This document shows, piece by piece, positions 45,162-53,352 of a stretch of 64,000 nucleotides of DNA; position 1 is the first letter of the stretch, and each line of letters starts with the position of its first letter. Position numbers and translations under genes: made by a program. Under the pieces are notes generated by a model, which did not search any database, had not been told where the DNA came from, and saw only the letters and a program-made list of their open reading frames with translations. Source of the DNA: Maridesulfovibrio sp050916235 (GTDB lineage: Bacteria; Desulfobacterota; Desulfovibrionia; Desulfovibrionales; Desulfovibrionaceae); contig NZ_CP104854.1 in the NCBI RefSeq assembly GCF_050916235.1, positions 1,240,001 to 1,304,000 of the forward strand, in the 5' to 3' direction.

Positions 45162-46193
45162 ATGTCCAAATCCCGGCCACGTTTTTCAATAAATATTCTC
45201 GACACAAAACGCATCACTCCAACCAGTTGGGATGGCTACCAATCTTTTCCGACAATAACAATAGTCGGCAAAGACCTGCTTGTAGGCTTCAGGAGAGCAG
45301 TCAATATCAGTCCGGACCTCCGACAGGTGATGGACCACGGAATGGCAGGAGACATCTACACCACCCGCTCAAGGGATGGAGGCTGGACATTCGACGAGCC
45401 GGAGCTGGTGATCAGTCATGAGACGCAACAGACCAACGAGCACGATGCGCTGCTAACTGCGTTGGACAGCCAACGAGTCGCCCTCATAACCCGCACACAC
45501 AGCTCAACTCTTCGCGAGAACTACTTCTCGCTGTCGACGGATGGAGGAAGGACCTTTCCGACGCGAAAAGTCCTTGCAGTTCCCCCTGGGGAATGGGCTT
45601 CTTTCGGACACCTTATTTCGTCAAAGGATGGCAGGAATTTTATAGGATCATTCTACAATGGTCCCGGCTGTGGAACCTTTTACATTGATCCTGAAACACT
45701 AGAGATATCCAATCAGACCTATATATTTCACAATGTGGAAAAGTTTCGACTTAACGAAACATCGCTGGTGAGACTTGAGTCGGGAAGGATTCTTGCCATG
45801 ATCAGGCAGCAGCCAGTCTACGAAGGAATATTTCAAGCATACTCCGATGATGATGGCCTTACATGGAGCACACCAAAGCCAGTAGGACTATACGGAGAAG
45901 CTCCATCGCTTCTTCTGCTGCCTGATGGCCGTATCCTGATGATCTACCGGGGAATGGTCCGTAAAAGCCCAAAATGCAGGGTGGCACTGTCCATTTCTGA
46001 AAACGACGGAGAAACCTGGAGTTGGCCTCAAACCCTCTCCTGGTATAAGGGCGGACGGTTTCACGGGGGATATGGCGACTTGACTGTTAACTCCGAGGGA
46101 CAGGTTATTGCTGTCTATTATATTTCAAAAAAACGAGAGGCTCCGGTAGTGGAGCTGGCGGTGCTGAAAATCATCAAGATTTCAGCCCAATAG
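45162..46193 (+). CDS. Sialidase-like BNR/Asp-box protein, cytoplasmic
   Basis: 343-residue six-bladed propeller candidate. Asp-box-like motifs occur at regular spacing: SRDGGWTF, STDGGRTF, SDDDGLTWS and SENDGETWSW. An Arg-rich N-terminus (LLVGFRRA) and a late Tyr-rich segment (GGYGDLTV, IAVYYIS) resemble exo-alpha-sialidases. No signal peptide. Its ATG directly follows the pseC stop codon, so it is part of the Pse operon. A nonulosonic-acid-directed hydrolase or transferase is inferred. Confidence 0.75.
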   Translation: MSKSRPRFSINILDTKRITPTSWDGYQSFPTITIVGKDLLVGFRRAVNISPDLRQVMDHGMAGDIYTTRSRDGGWTFDEPELVISHETQQTNEHDALLTALDSQRVALITRTHSSTLRENYFSLSTDGGRTFPTRKVLAVPPGEWASFGHLISSKDGRNFIGSFYNGPGCGTFYIDPETLEISNQTYIFHNVEKFRLNETSLVRLESGRILAMIRQQPVYEGIFQAYSDDDGLTWSTPKPVGLYGEAPSLLLLPDGRILMIYRGMVRKSPKCRVALSISENDGETWSWPQTLSWYKGGRFHGGYGDLTVNSEGQVIAVYYISKKREAPVVELAVLKIIKISAQ

Positions 46194-46208
46194 AATTTGG
46201 AGCGAGAG

Positions 46209-48065
46209 ATGTTCAAAACACTGCTTGACGACACAAAATGCGAGGATGATGGCTCTTTTTACTTTTTTTTTGCAACCACAAGATGGAGCAATATTCCTAG
46301 GCGTAGAAAATGCTCGTTTACAAACGTAGACGCGACGACGTTCAGTGCTATACAGAAAATACAATTAAAGAACTATATCGATGGTATAACTATCGTATTG
46401 GATAGCGATACCTATCCAAATTACAAAATATGGATTGATCAAATCCAACGTTATCTTGCTTATGTATACTGCAAGTACATTCTTTTTCCGCAAAAATCAG
46501 CCACAATACCTGACCTGATTCAAGCTCGGAAGTCCAGTCCGTCCATTCTGATTCCACGTGAGCTTCAAAGAGCTCAGAATATACCGACTTATTTAAAATA
46601 TCCCCTTTGTGACAAACTTGAAGCGGCCGGTATTCAAAAACCAGTAACCATAATTTTGCCAGGACCATCTCTCAACGAATGCGTAAGCCTTTTGCCTGAA
46701 ATCAGGGAAAAGACACTCATTGTATGTGTCCCCAGATCAATCGACTTCTGTAGAAAGAATGGAGTTGAACCGGATTTTGTTATCAACCTGGACACAGCCC
46801 CAAGAATGAAACTGCTTTTAAGAAATGGGTCTCCAATGACATCAACGTATCTTGTCGCGTTGTCACCAGGACCAATTGCTGAAGTCGAAAGTCATTATAA
46901 GGGAATATTCTTCATGGATAGTTTTGATCCAGGAATTCTCAAAAACGATTACCGCCTCAGGGAATCATGGTTGAGTTGCGCTATAGCAGCCTTGGGTTTT
47001 GCAGAATTGATTAAAGCCCCCAAGGTCTTCATTCTAGGAGCAGACCACTCATGGAAGGGTGAAATGTCACCGGCGAATGCATACTGGAATGGAAATGACG
47101 GAGCACTGAATGAAGCTAAATATGACCAGACACGCCCGGTACTGGTAGAAAATTTATATGACAAGCCCAACCCACATGGCAATGCTGATTTCAGTTCATT
47201 TTTGTTGGCTGACAGGAACGGGAATTACGTTAACACATATTTTCATTACTTTGCTACAAGCGTTGAGCTTGAATACACTGCCATAGATATTTCGCACAAA
47301 CACAATACTGAGTTTTATCTACTTAGAGAAAATGGAATTCTCCCTAAAAATATTTTTAAAACAGGAGGGATACGTGAACTGACCAAATTACCACCGATAG
47401 ACAGACTTGCAATTTCTGCAATCACAAGCTTAGCAGCTGGGGAAAAAGAAATTATTGATTTTGAAAAGCTAATACTTGGACTGAAAAAACAAGCTGAAAC
47501 ACTCAGAAAAGAAATCTCTATCATGCAATTTCAATACTGCGAAGGAAATGTTGAACACCTATTAAAGCATCCTTATGTAGAATCACTGAGAACATCTTCG
47601 AAACAAAACAAATTTAATGTTTTTGAGATTGATACGCTTACTCAAGCTGAAATAAACAAGTTAACCGTAGCTACGACAATAAGAGTATGCAACATCTGGT
47701 TTAATCATTGTGAAGCAGCAATCAGGATCTGTAGATTCCACAAGGCAATCACATCAAAAGAGAACATAATACTTTGGTGTGCTTCCATAAAAGATGGAGA
47801 AGAGTTATACCAAAAACTTGAATCACGACACGGATCCTTTGATTACTTGCTATTTTGCCTAAACGATCACTCAATACAATTGGCTAACAGTTCAGAACTT
47901 CATAAATTTGCTAGGAACCCCGGCATGATGACATTCTTGGCCAACAGTTTTAAAGACAAAGAAAACATACAGGTGACTTCCCGCCTTACAACTACAAATT
48001 TTGATGAGTTAATATCGTGCGCAGATCCTGAAACTATCATACGATCAAACGAACTCTTAAACTAA
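46209..48065 (+). CDS. DUF115 / Maf-like motility accessory factor
   Basis: 618-residue protein of the DUF115 (MptE-like/Maf) type. Characteristic segment: VTIILPGPSLNECVSLLPEIREKTLIVCVPRSIDFCRKNGVEPDFVINLDT, then SCAIAALGFAELIKAPKVFILGADHSW. Maf proteins in Campylobacter, Aeromonas, Clostridium and Helicobacter are required for, or transfer, nonulosonic acids onto flagellin. With pseB/C/F/G nearby it points to flagellin glycosylation by pseudaminic acid or a derivative. ATG at 46209 is preceded by GGAG; an in-frame TTG at 46197 is inferior. Last gene of the plus-strand train; GC content drops here. Confidence 0.82.
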   Translation: MFKTLLDDTKCEDDGSFYFFFATTRWSNIPRRRKCSFTNVDATTFSAIQKIQLKNYIDGITIVLDSDTYPNYKIWIDQIQRYLAYVYCKYILFPQKSATIPDLIQARKSSPSILIPRELQRAQNIPTYLKYPLCDKLEAAGIQKPVTIILPGPSLNECVSLLPEIREKTLIVCVPRSIDFCRKNGVEPDFVINLDTAPRMKLLLRNGSPMTSTYLVALSPGPIAEVESHYKGIFFMDSFDPGILKNDYRLRESWLSCAIAALGFAELIKAPKVFILGADHSWKGEMSPANAYWNGNDGALNEAKYDQTRPVLVENLYDKPNPHGNADFSSFLLADRNGNYVNTYFHYFATSVELEYTAIDISHKHNTEFYLLRENGILPKNIFKTGGIRELTKLPPIDRLAISAITSLAAGEKEIIDFEKLILGLKKQAETLRKEISIMQFQYCEGNVEHLLKHPYVESLRTSSKQNKFNVFEIDTLTQAEINKLTVATTIRVCNIWFNHCEAAIRICRFHKAITSKENIILWCASIKDGEELYQKLESRHGSFDYLLFCLNDHSIQLANSSELHKFARNPGMMTFLANSFKDKENIQVTSRLTTTNFDELISCADPETIIRSNELLN

Positions 48066-48267
48066 CTTCTAGTCGTAAATCATTTATAATTTTAGTCGAC
48101 CATGTTTTTGTATAAACTTATGAACTATAAAAACTCACCCCCTTTAGAATACAATGTTTAATTATATCTACACTGGAGAATTTAAAATCGGAATAAAAAA
48201 ATACCGGATACGGATATCAAGTCCAATCCCCTCACCCCATCCCCCGGCACATCACAACGTAGACGAT

Positions 48268-48288
48268 AAATTTAATTTAGTCCCATCA
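48268..48288 (-). repeat. Remnant matching the 3' end of the 52147-53262 gene
   Basis: This 21-bp sequence matches 52143-52163 at 20 of 21 positions. In the latter it spans the last codons (Leu-Met-Gly-Leu-Asn-stop) and the bases beyond. Here it lies in noncoding DNA just past the end of the minus-strand train, so it looks like the surviving tail of a deleted paralogue. Confidence 0.55.
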
Positions 48289-48296
48289 GCCTGAAT

Positions 48297-48330
48297 AAAA
48301 AAGAGTCAACGCCTAATTCTGACAATTAGG
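48297..48330 (-). terminator. Possible terminator at the end of the minus-strand glycan train
   Basis: CCTAATT / AATTAGG (loop of 5) overlaps the last codons and stop of the 48313-50286 gene; six T residues follow about 10 bases later on the minus strand. AT-rich and spaced, hence uncertain. Confidence 0.35.
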
Positions 48331-50286
48331 TCCAAAAAAAGACTCCACCTGCAAAATGATTTCTTGCACAAATAGTTCAGACACAGCTAGTACAACTTTT
48401 AATGGGAGTTCAAACTTCAACACGGCACTTTCCAAAGCGAAAACCTCTATGCCGTCAACTACTTCTCCGTGCATAGCTGCATTGTTATCAATAAAACAGA
48501 TACAATCTTCCATATTAGGCAATTTACCAGCTTTACGCAGAACCTTATAATATCCAGAACAGCCCCAAACTGCGAATTTTCCGAACTGCCCTGAAGAAAG
48601 AGTCTCTTTTACCTCCCAAGAAGGAAGGATCCTAACGCCATCATTTTCTATAGAGATATAACCGAAAACATGATCCCATCCTCTTGAATTAAAGAATAGT
48701 CCTCTTTCCTTAATCTTATAGAATATCTCAAAAGCAATTGCGAATCGGTTAAAAACAAGCATGTTTGCTATAAAAATATAGGCATCTTCATGTTTATCGA
48801 GAATGCTTTCGACTGTCAGCCCGGTTCTCCCGACCAACCCCATGCTTGTCACATATCCACAAAAACATTTTTCTAAAAAATCACTTGAAAAATTAAACGA
48901 ATTAATATCCTCGTCTGCGTCACAGCTTATAAAACACTTGGCAGGATTCTCTCCATTGCTCAAGGCACTATATTCACTATATTCGACATACCTCAACCCA
49001 TTCTTACTAATCTCCATACAAACTAAATTATGAGAATTTGACCTAGTAAATGATCGAGATGATGTCATCATCCTTTGAAGCTCTTCAAAAATACTTCCTT
49101 GCTCTCCAGTATATCCTTTTAATGCTCGCTGATAGTAGTGTATCTTTTCATATCCTGATGGTAAAAAGAAAACGGTATCAAAAAAATCTTTTTCAGAGAC
49201 TGGAAGTGCTTCTAGCATATGTCTCTCTACACAATACCAGTCTGGCAATGATTCTCCTTTAACTATGGTATTTATATTTTCAAATATATAATTAGCCGTA
49301 CAACCTATATTTAGATATATTTTATCTCTCAAACTAGATAACGAGACTTCATATTTACCGTAATTTTCCAAAACATCTTTTAGGGCCCATTCCAGTTGCT
49401 CTAATGAATATACAATCCATCCGAATTCAGACTTAGTTGGTTTTTTACGATAGCCATAAAACTGACACTGAATGTGTGGACGTAATGTGGCAAAACTATA
49501 GGTGTAGGCTGTTGTAGAAGAATCAGTCACAAGCAAAAATGCCCTAGCAAAAACTGAGGCTGATTCAAAATTTGTATTTAGGAAAACATTTTCAATTCCT
49601 AATTCTTCAAATAAGATTTTACTATCTTGTAATGATCTACTGTGAGGATACGGACTATATATTATTTTATCTTTAAAGAAATAATTTGAAAGACAGGAAA
49701 TTATATTTTTAACATCTGTTGCACACATTGAACTTTCAATCGCATCAACTTGTGCGAAAAAGACTGAATCTGGACATACGTTTTCTTGAGACACTGAAGT
49801 CAACAGCAAGTCAAGGGAAGGGTAGCCTCCAGGGATAATAACTGCCTCCCTTGAAGGGAGGTGTAAGTGTTCAGGTATGGTAGAAAGCATCAAGCGGAAA
49901 TCATATTTAGAAAAATTGCGAATATTCACATTCCCCAAAATGAGATAATGACATCCCGCTAGAAACTCCATTTGGGCTGCATACGCCCACGGGTCGCTAT
50001 TATCATAATCTACAACATGAAATGAATGGGGCACCGCAATAACTTTTGCTGCTTTTGGAGGATGAGTACATCTATCTTGAGTAAACAATACATCAACGTC
50101 ATCGCAAGAAGCCATCTCTTCCGCACGAATAAACCGAACTTCTCCGATTTGCTTTATGTTAGAATATTCAACATCATTGTATATACAAAAAAAAATGACT
50201 CGATAATTCCTCCTCTTGGCCTCAAGAGCAAATGGCTGTAACCTTTTTAAACTCCGACTTGTGTTTATATTAATACCTATAACCAT
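48313..50286 (-). CDS. Large glycan-locus protein: GT-B-like plus C-terminal Rossmann domain
   Basis: 657 residues, AT-rich gene. The N-terminal half has the look of a CDP-glycerol-transferase/GT-B-like protein (GININTSRSLKRLQPFALEAKRRNYRVIFFCIYND, AVPHSFHVVDYDN, LVTDSSTTAYTYSFATLRPHIQC). A middle region is unrecognised. The C-terminal about 85 residues form a small Rossmann unit (FAVWGCSGYYKVLRKAGKLPNMEDCICFIDNN, VDGIEVFALESAVLKF), the same kind of module as the N-terminus of the FkbM protein at 1206. ATG at 50286 has GGAGCTAC upstream. Last gene of the minus-strand train. I call it a putative glycan transferase with low specificity. Confidence 0.5.
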   Translation of the reverse strand: MVIGININTSRSLKRLQPFALEAKRRNYRVIFFCIYNDVEYSNIKQIGEVRFIRAEEMASCDDVDVLFTQDRCTHPPKAAKVIAVPHSFHVVDYDNSDPWAYAAQMEFLAGCHYLILGNVNIRNFSKYDFRLMLSTIPEHLHLPSREAVIIPGGYPSLDLLLTSVSQENVCPDSVFFAQVDAIESSMCATDVKNIISCLSNYFFKDKIIYSPYPHSRSLQDSKILFEELGIENVFLNTNFESASVFARAFLLVTDSSTTAYTYSFATLRPHIQCQFYGYRKKPTKSEFGWIVYSLEQLEWALKDVLENYGKYEVSLSSLRDKIYLNIGCTANYIFENINTIVKGESLPDWYCVERHMLEALPVSEKDFFDTVFFLPSGYEKIHYYQRALKGYTGEQGSIFEELQRMMTSSRSFTRSNSHNLVCMEISKNGLRYVEYSEYSALSNGENPAKCFISCDADEDINSFNFSSDFLEKCFCGYVTSMGLVGRTGLTVESILDKHEDAYIFIANMLVFNRFAIAFEIFYKIKERGLFFNSRGWDHVFGYISIENDGVRILPSWEVKETLSSGQFGKFAVWGCSGYYKVLRKAGKLPNMEDCICFIDNNAAMHGEVVDGIEVFALESAVLKFELPLKVVLAVSELFVQEIILQVESFFGPNCQN

Positions 50287-50301
50287 CGTAGTAGCTCCAA
50301 G

Positions 50302-50829
50302 TCAGCACGAATAACAGTCACTAATAAAATCAATTACAATTTGAACGGCATCGTCTATCGATGTACTCGAAGTATCAATTGCCAAGTCATAGCTGTCTGG
50401 AGCCTTATACTCAGAATTGTAGCCAACAAGCGTGTCAATCTCTCCCCGGCGTGCCATTAAGTACAACCCCTTCGGATCGCGCTGTGCACAAATTTCGATT
50501 GGACATGATAGATAACAAATAACAACCCTAGGCACTAGTTCTAAGACAAGGCTACGTGCAGAATCTTCAGCAGTTAACGCAGAAACAACTACAGAAACAT
50601 TTGCCTCTTGAGCTTTTTTTAACACAAATAAACACGCATTAACGACTCTCAATCTTTCATCTGGAGAGAAACCCATCTCTTTTCCAAAAAGAGCACGGAC
50701 TTCATCACCATCAACATGTAATGTAGGACACCCATAAGCATTTAATTTACGAACCAATTTTTTAGCAACCGTTGTTTTTCCTGCTGAAGTTGGTCCCATT
50801 ATCCACAAAGCGAAAGGGGCTAGAATCAT
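50302..50829 (-). CDS. APS-kinase-like (CysC family) kinase
   Basis: 175-residue P-loop kinase related to adenylylsulfate kinase. Walker A GPTSAGKTT (12-20), HVDGDEVRALFGKEMGFSPDERLRVVN, CPIEICAQRDPKGLYLMARRGEID and the C-terminal DSYDLAIDTS follow CysC order. It sits inside a glycan operon without sulfate-activation partners, and its start overlaps the stop of the pyruvate-kinase-like gene by one base (coordinate 50829). CysC homologues in capsule loci can act on other nucleotides: Campylobacter jejuni Cj1415 phosphorylates cytidine diphosphoramidate. Real substrate unknown here. Confidence 0.78.
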   Translation of the reverse strand: MILAPFALWIMGPTSAGKTTVAKKLVRKLNAYGCPTLHVDGDEVRALFGKEMGFSPDERLRVVNACLFVLKKAQEANVSVVVSALTAEDSARSLVLELVPRVVICYLSCPIEICAQRDPKGLYLMARRGEIDTLVGYNSEYKAPDSYDLAIDTSSTSIDDAVQIVIDFISDCYSC

Positions 50830-51839
50830 TACATCTCCAATATTTCAGTCAGTGAAGTATTACTCGTCCACCTTTGGCACAATTTACACATTGAACTTGC
50901 CATCTCTACAACTTTGTCGGGGTATTTGCCTGTAGCAGTTTCAGCTGCAAGAACAAGTCCGTCTGCCCCCATAAGTATGGTACTTACGATATCGTTCAAC
51001 TCGGCACGAGTTGGGACTTCGCTCTCAACCATACTTTCTAGCAGGTTTGTAGCTACAAAAATGGGCTTCCCATGCAAACGGCACATTGAAATGATTCTAC
51101 GCTGCAAAAAAGGTATTTTTTCTAACGAAATAGACTTAGACAGATCCCCTCTATCAATAAGGAGTTCATCCGAAGCAGAAATTATATCAACAATATTTTT
51201 TAAACCGGAAAGACTTTCAATTTTAGATATAACTACTGAGTTATTACCAACTATAGATCTCACTTGTTCTACATCGCGGCCATTTCCCGCAAAAGATAAA
51301 GCATAATGTTTAATTCCGAGGGTCATTCCCAATTCAAAAGCCCTCCGATCTCCTTCTTGAATAGCCTCCATAGACAGTTCCCTATTAAGAGAAACCGCTT
51401 TCCTACTTTTTACCAAACCCGACTTTAGTACTACGGCTGTAAACCCTGCTTCACATTCGCCAATAATCTCGAAAGAAACAAGATCAAAATCAACGTGGAG
51501 GATATCACCGATGCGAAATTTTTTTGCAATCCCATTAGGCTTAAATGATATATTAGCACTGTCACCGACTACTTCGGAAAAATGTATTTTTACAACTGAT
51601 CCTTTATGATAGAAGACTTGATCACCCACCATATTCTGGTTGCGAACTTGAGCTCCTTCACTGTCGAGACAAATAGGGATATCACAATTATCACGGATCA
51701 TTTTTACTGCTGTTTTAATCTCGTCAAACGCGATATGTGATAGATTAAGCCTGAAAATATACACATCACTTTTAGCAATTCTTCTTATCATTTCAGGATA
51801 AAGAGAGGAAGGACCCAATGTCACTAGTAGCTTTTTCAT
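50829..51839 (-). CDS. Pyruvate-kinase-like protein lacking the C-terminal domain
   Basis: 336 residues against about 470 for normal pyruvate kinase; the A and B domains are present and the allosteric C domain is absent. Catalytic features are conserved: FRLNLSH (Arg30, Asn32, Ser34, His35), Lys206-Ile-Glu208, RGDLS with Asp232, and ATNLLESM with Thr264. The usual DTKGPEIR reads DSEGAQVR. The B domain covers about 66-155. ATG at 51839 preceded by AAGGTGG; a GTG at 51851 is less likely. Fused in expression with a CysC-like kinase. Could be a PEP-dependent kinase of a glycan precursor, or a PEP-using enzyme working in reverse. Confidence 0.8.
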   Translation of the reverse strand: MKKLLVTLGPSSLYPEMIRRIAKSDVYIFRLNLSHIAFDEIKTAVKMIRDNCDIPICLDSEGAQVRNQNMVGDQVFYHKGSVVKIHFSEVVGDSANISFKPNGIAKKFRIGDILHVDFDLVSFEIIGECEAGFTAVVLKSGLVKSRKAVSLNRELSMEAIQEGDRRAFELGMTLGIKHYALSFAGNGRDVEQVRSIVGNNSVVISKIESLSGLKNIVDIISASDELLIDRGDLSKSISLEKIPFLQRRIISMCRLHGKPIFVATNLLESMVESEVPTRAELNDIVSTILMGADGLVLAAETATGKYPDKVVEMASSMCKLCQRWTSNTSLTEILEM

Positions 51840-52146
51840 CAAATATACCACCTTTTTTACGACGAATGAATCATAAAAAGCCTAAGTTTAGGCACCACGA
51901 GACTAGTAGCACCAAAGATATTGATTAATACCAATTGACATCTCAATATAAACACGGAACCTATACTTCCACTGAATAATTTTAGATCAACAACAACGAA
52001 TACCACATAAAATACACACCATGTAAAATCATCAGCGTACAATTAAATATAAAAAAACAATCATATCCTTTCATATAAATAACAGCATATCTACAATACA
52101 TAGAGATGTAGATCATGCCAGCAACGCATTATACTTGAGTAAAAAT
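51840..52146. other. AT-rich intergenic region
   Basis: No supported gene. On the minus strand GCCTA/TAGGC (51880-51893) followed by TTTTTAT is a weak terminator candidate for the gene ending at 52147. A promoter for the kinase pair is likely here but I cannot place one. Confidence 0.4.
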
Positions 52147-53262
52147 TTAATTCAGTCCCATCAACATAAATATTTCCCGTTCTACCACGGCAACATCTTC
52201 AAGTTTAGCATCCCACAAGTGACTATGCATGCCACAGTGAAGCAGAAGATTCGATTTGAAAATATCGTGCTGCAACATTGACGTATTACTCTTAGCCCAT
52301 TCAGCTATAATGTTCAGTGTAAGGGAGTTTTCTCTGCCAAGCCCTCCAGACCCCATTTCCCCAGGACTAAACTCAAAATAAGAAAACTCGGAAGAATCCG
52401 TTATTAAATAAGTATTTTCCATACTAAGAAAAGAATCTGAGAACAAGGAACTATCAATCACAGTATCTACTTTTGCCTGAACAGCATCAGCCCTTACTGC
52501 AAAAGGATGCCATTGAAAACTCTTCAGGATAAGCCCTTCACCAGGAACATTCCAGACCAAACCGCAAGACATTGGACTCTTCCTAGACCCATCCCAGGAA
52601 ACAGCATCTACTTGAGGATGTAGGTGGTTCAAGCCAAAACGCACCAGTGCAGCTGAATCGACTTTGATAACCTCCCCGGAACCGAATTCGTTATGAAACT
52701 CCCCCAACCCGGTTTCTTTAACAAGCCTTACGGAGTTACCGAGAACAGCTTTATACCCTTCTAAAAACTTCTCGTAGATAAGCTTCAGGCCTCCATTCGA
52801 AATGACGATATCTGGGCATAAAAAGACTACGGTTGCCCCCTCCCTTTTACTGATTTGAAGTTCGAGAGTGTGGCACAAAGCCATCAGCGTATAATTGTTA
52901 ATCATGTCATCAACAGCTGAATCAGAAAAAACAAAAATTCGAACCGAACAAAGCGACGAAAGGAGTTCAAACGACCTACTGTTTTTAAGAGTAGAAACGT
53001 CACTTTCAGGCACATAAATATCAAAATTCACGTCTGCGTTCTTTGCGATGTATGGCAGGTTATTATCTGCAAGAATACACGGCAAAGCCGTATCTAAGAA
53101 CATAATAACGTATTCACGACCCCAAACAGGCATAGTGATATTGAATCTTTCCTTTTCCCCGCAACCTGATTTCCTTATTCTTTGTTCAACACAAGCCGGA
53201 TTCAGCCCTAATTTTCCCAGAACGGAACTATAAACTTCATTTGAAAACTCATTTATACACAT
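52147..53262 (-). CDS. Uncharacterised transferase-like protein (paralogue of the 54638 middle domain)
   Basis: 371 residues of unknown family. Residues about 38-290 align with the middle of the 54638-57244 protein: FNITMPVWGREYV versus FNVITVVWGQEYV, a SRSFELL/SRYFDLL segment, MALCHTLEL/MTRCHKHAL, GATVVFLCPDIVISNGGLKLIYEKFLEGYKAVLGN versus GARLVILAPDVIFSEGTFEYLYSKSYDGCKAVLVG, and a later SWDGS/SSWPS and HP motif. The CPDIVIS/APDVIFS element looks like the acidic metal site of a GT-A fold, so a glycosyltransferase is possible. ATG at 53262 with AGGGA upstream. Confidence 0.6.
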   Translation of the reverse strand: MCINEFSNEVYSSVLGKLGLNPACVEQRIRKSGCGEKERFNITMPVWGREYVIMFLDTALPCILADNNLPYIAKNADVNFDIYVPESDVSTLKNSRSFELLSSLCSVRIFVFSDSAVDDMINNYTLMALCHTLELQISKREGATVVFLCPDIVISNGGLKLIYEKFLEGYKAVLGNSVRLVKETGLGEFHNEFGSGEVIKVDSAALVRFGLNHLHPQVDAVSWDGSRKSPMSCGLVWNVPGEGLILKSFQWHPFAVRADAVQAKVDTVIDSSLFSDSFLSMENTYLITDSSEFSYFEFSPGEMGSGGLGRENSLTLNIIAEWAKSNTSMLQHDIFKSNLLLHCGMHSHLWDAKLEDVAVVEREIFMLMGLN

Positions 53263-53352
53263 ATAATTTATCCCTGTCAGATAACATCCAACGCAATGGT
53301 GTATCCTGAAAATTTATTAATGCAGACTTAACGACAGACTATGCAAACACGA

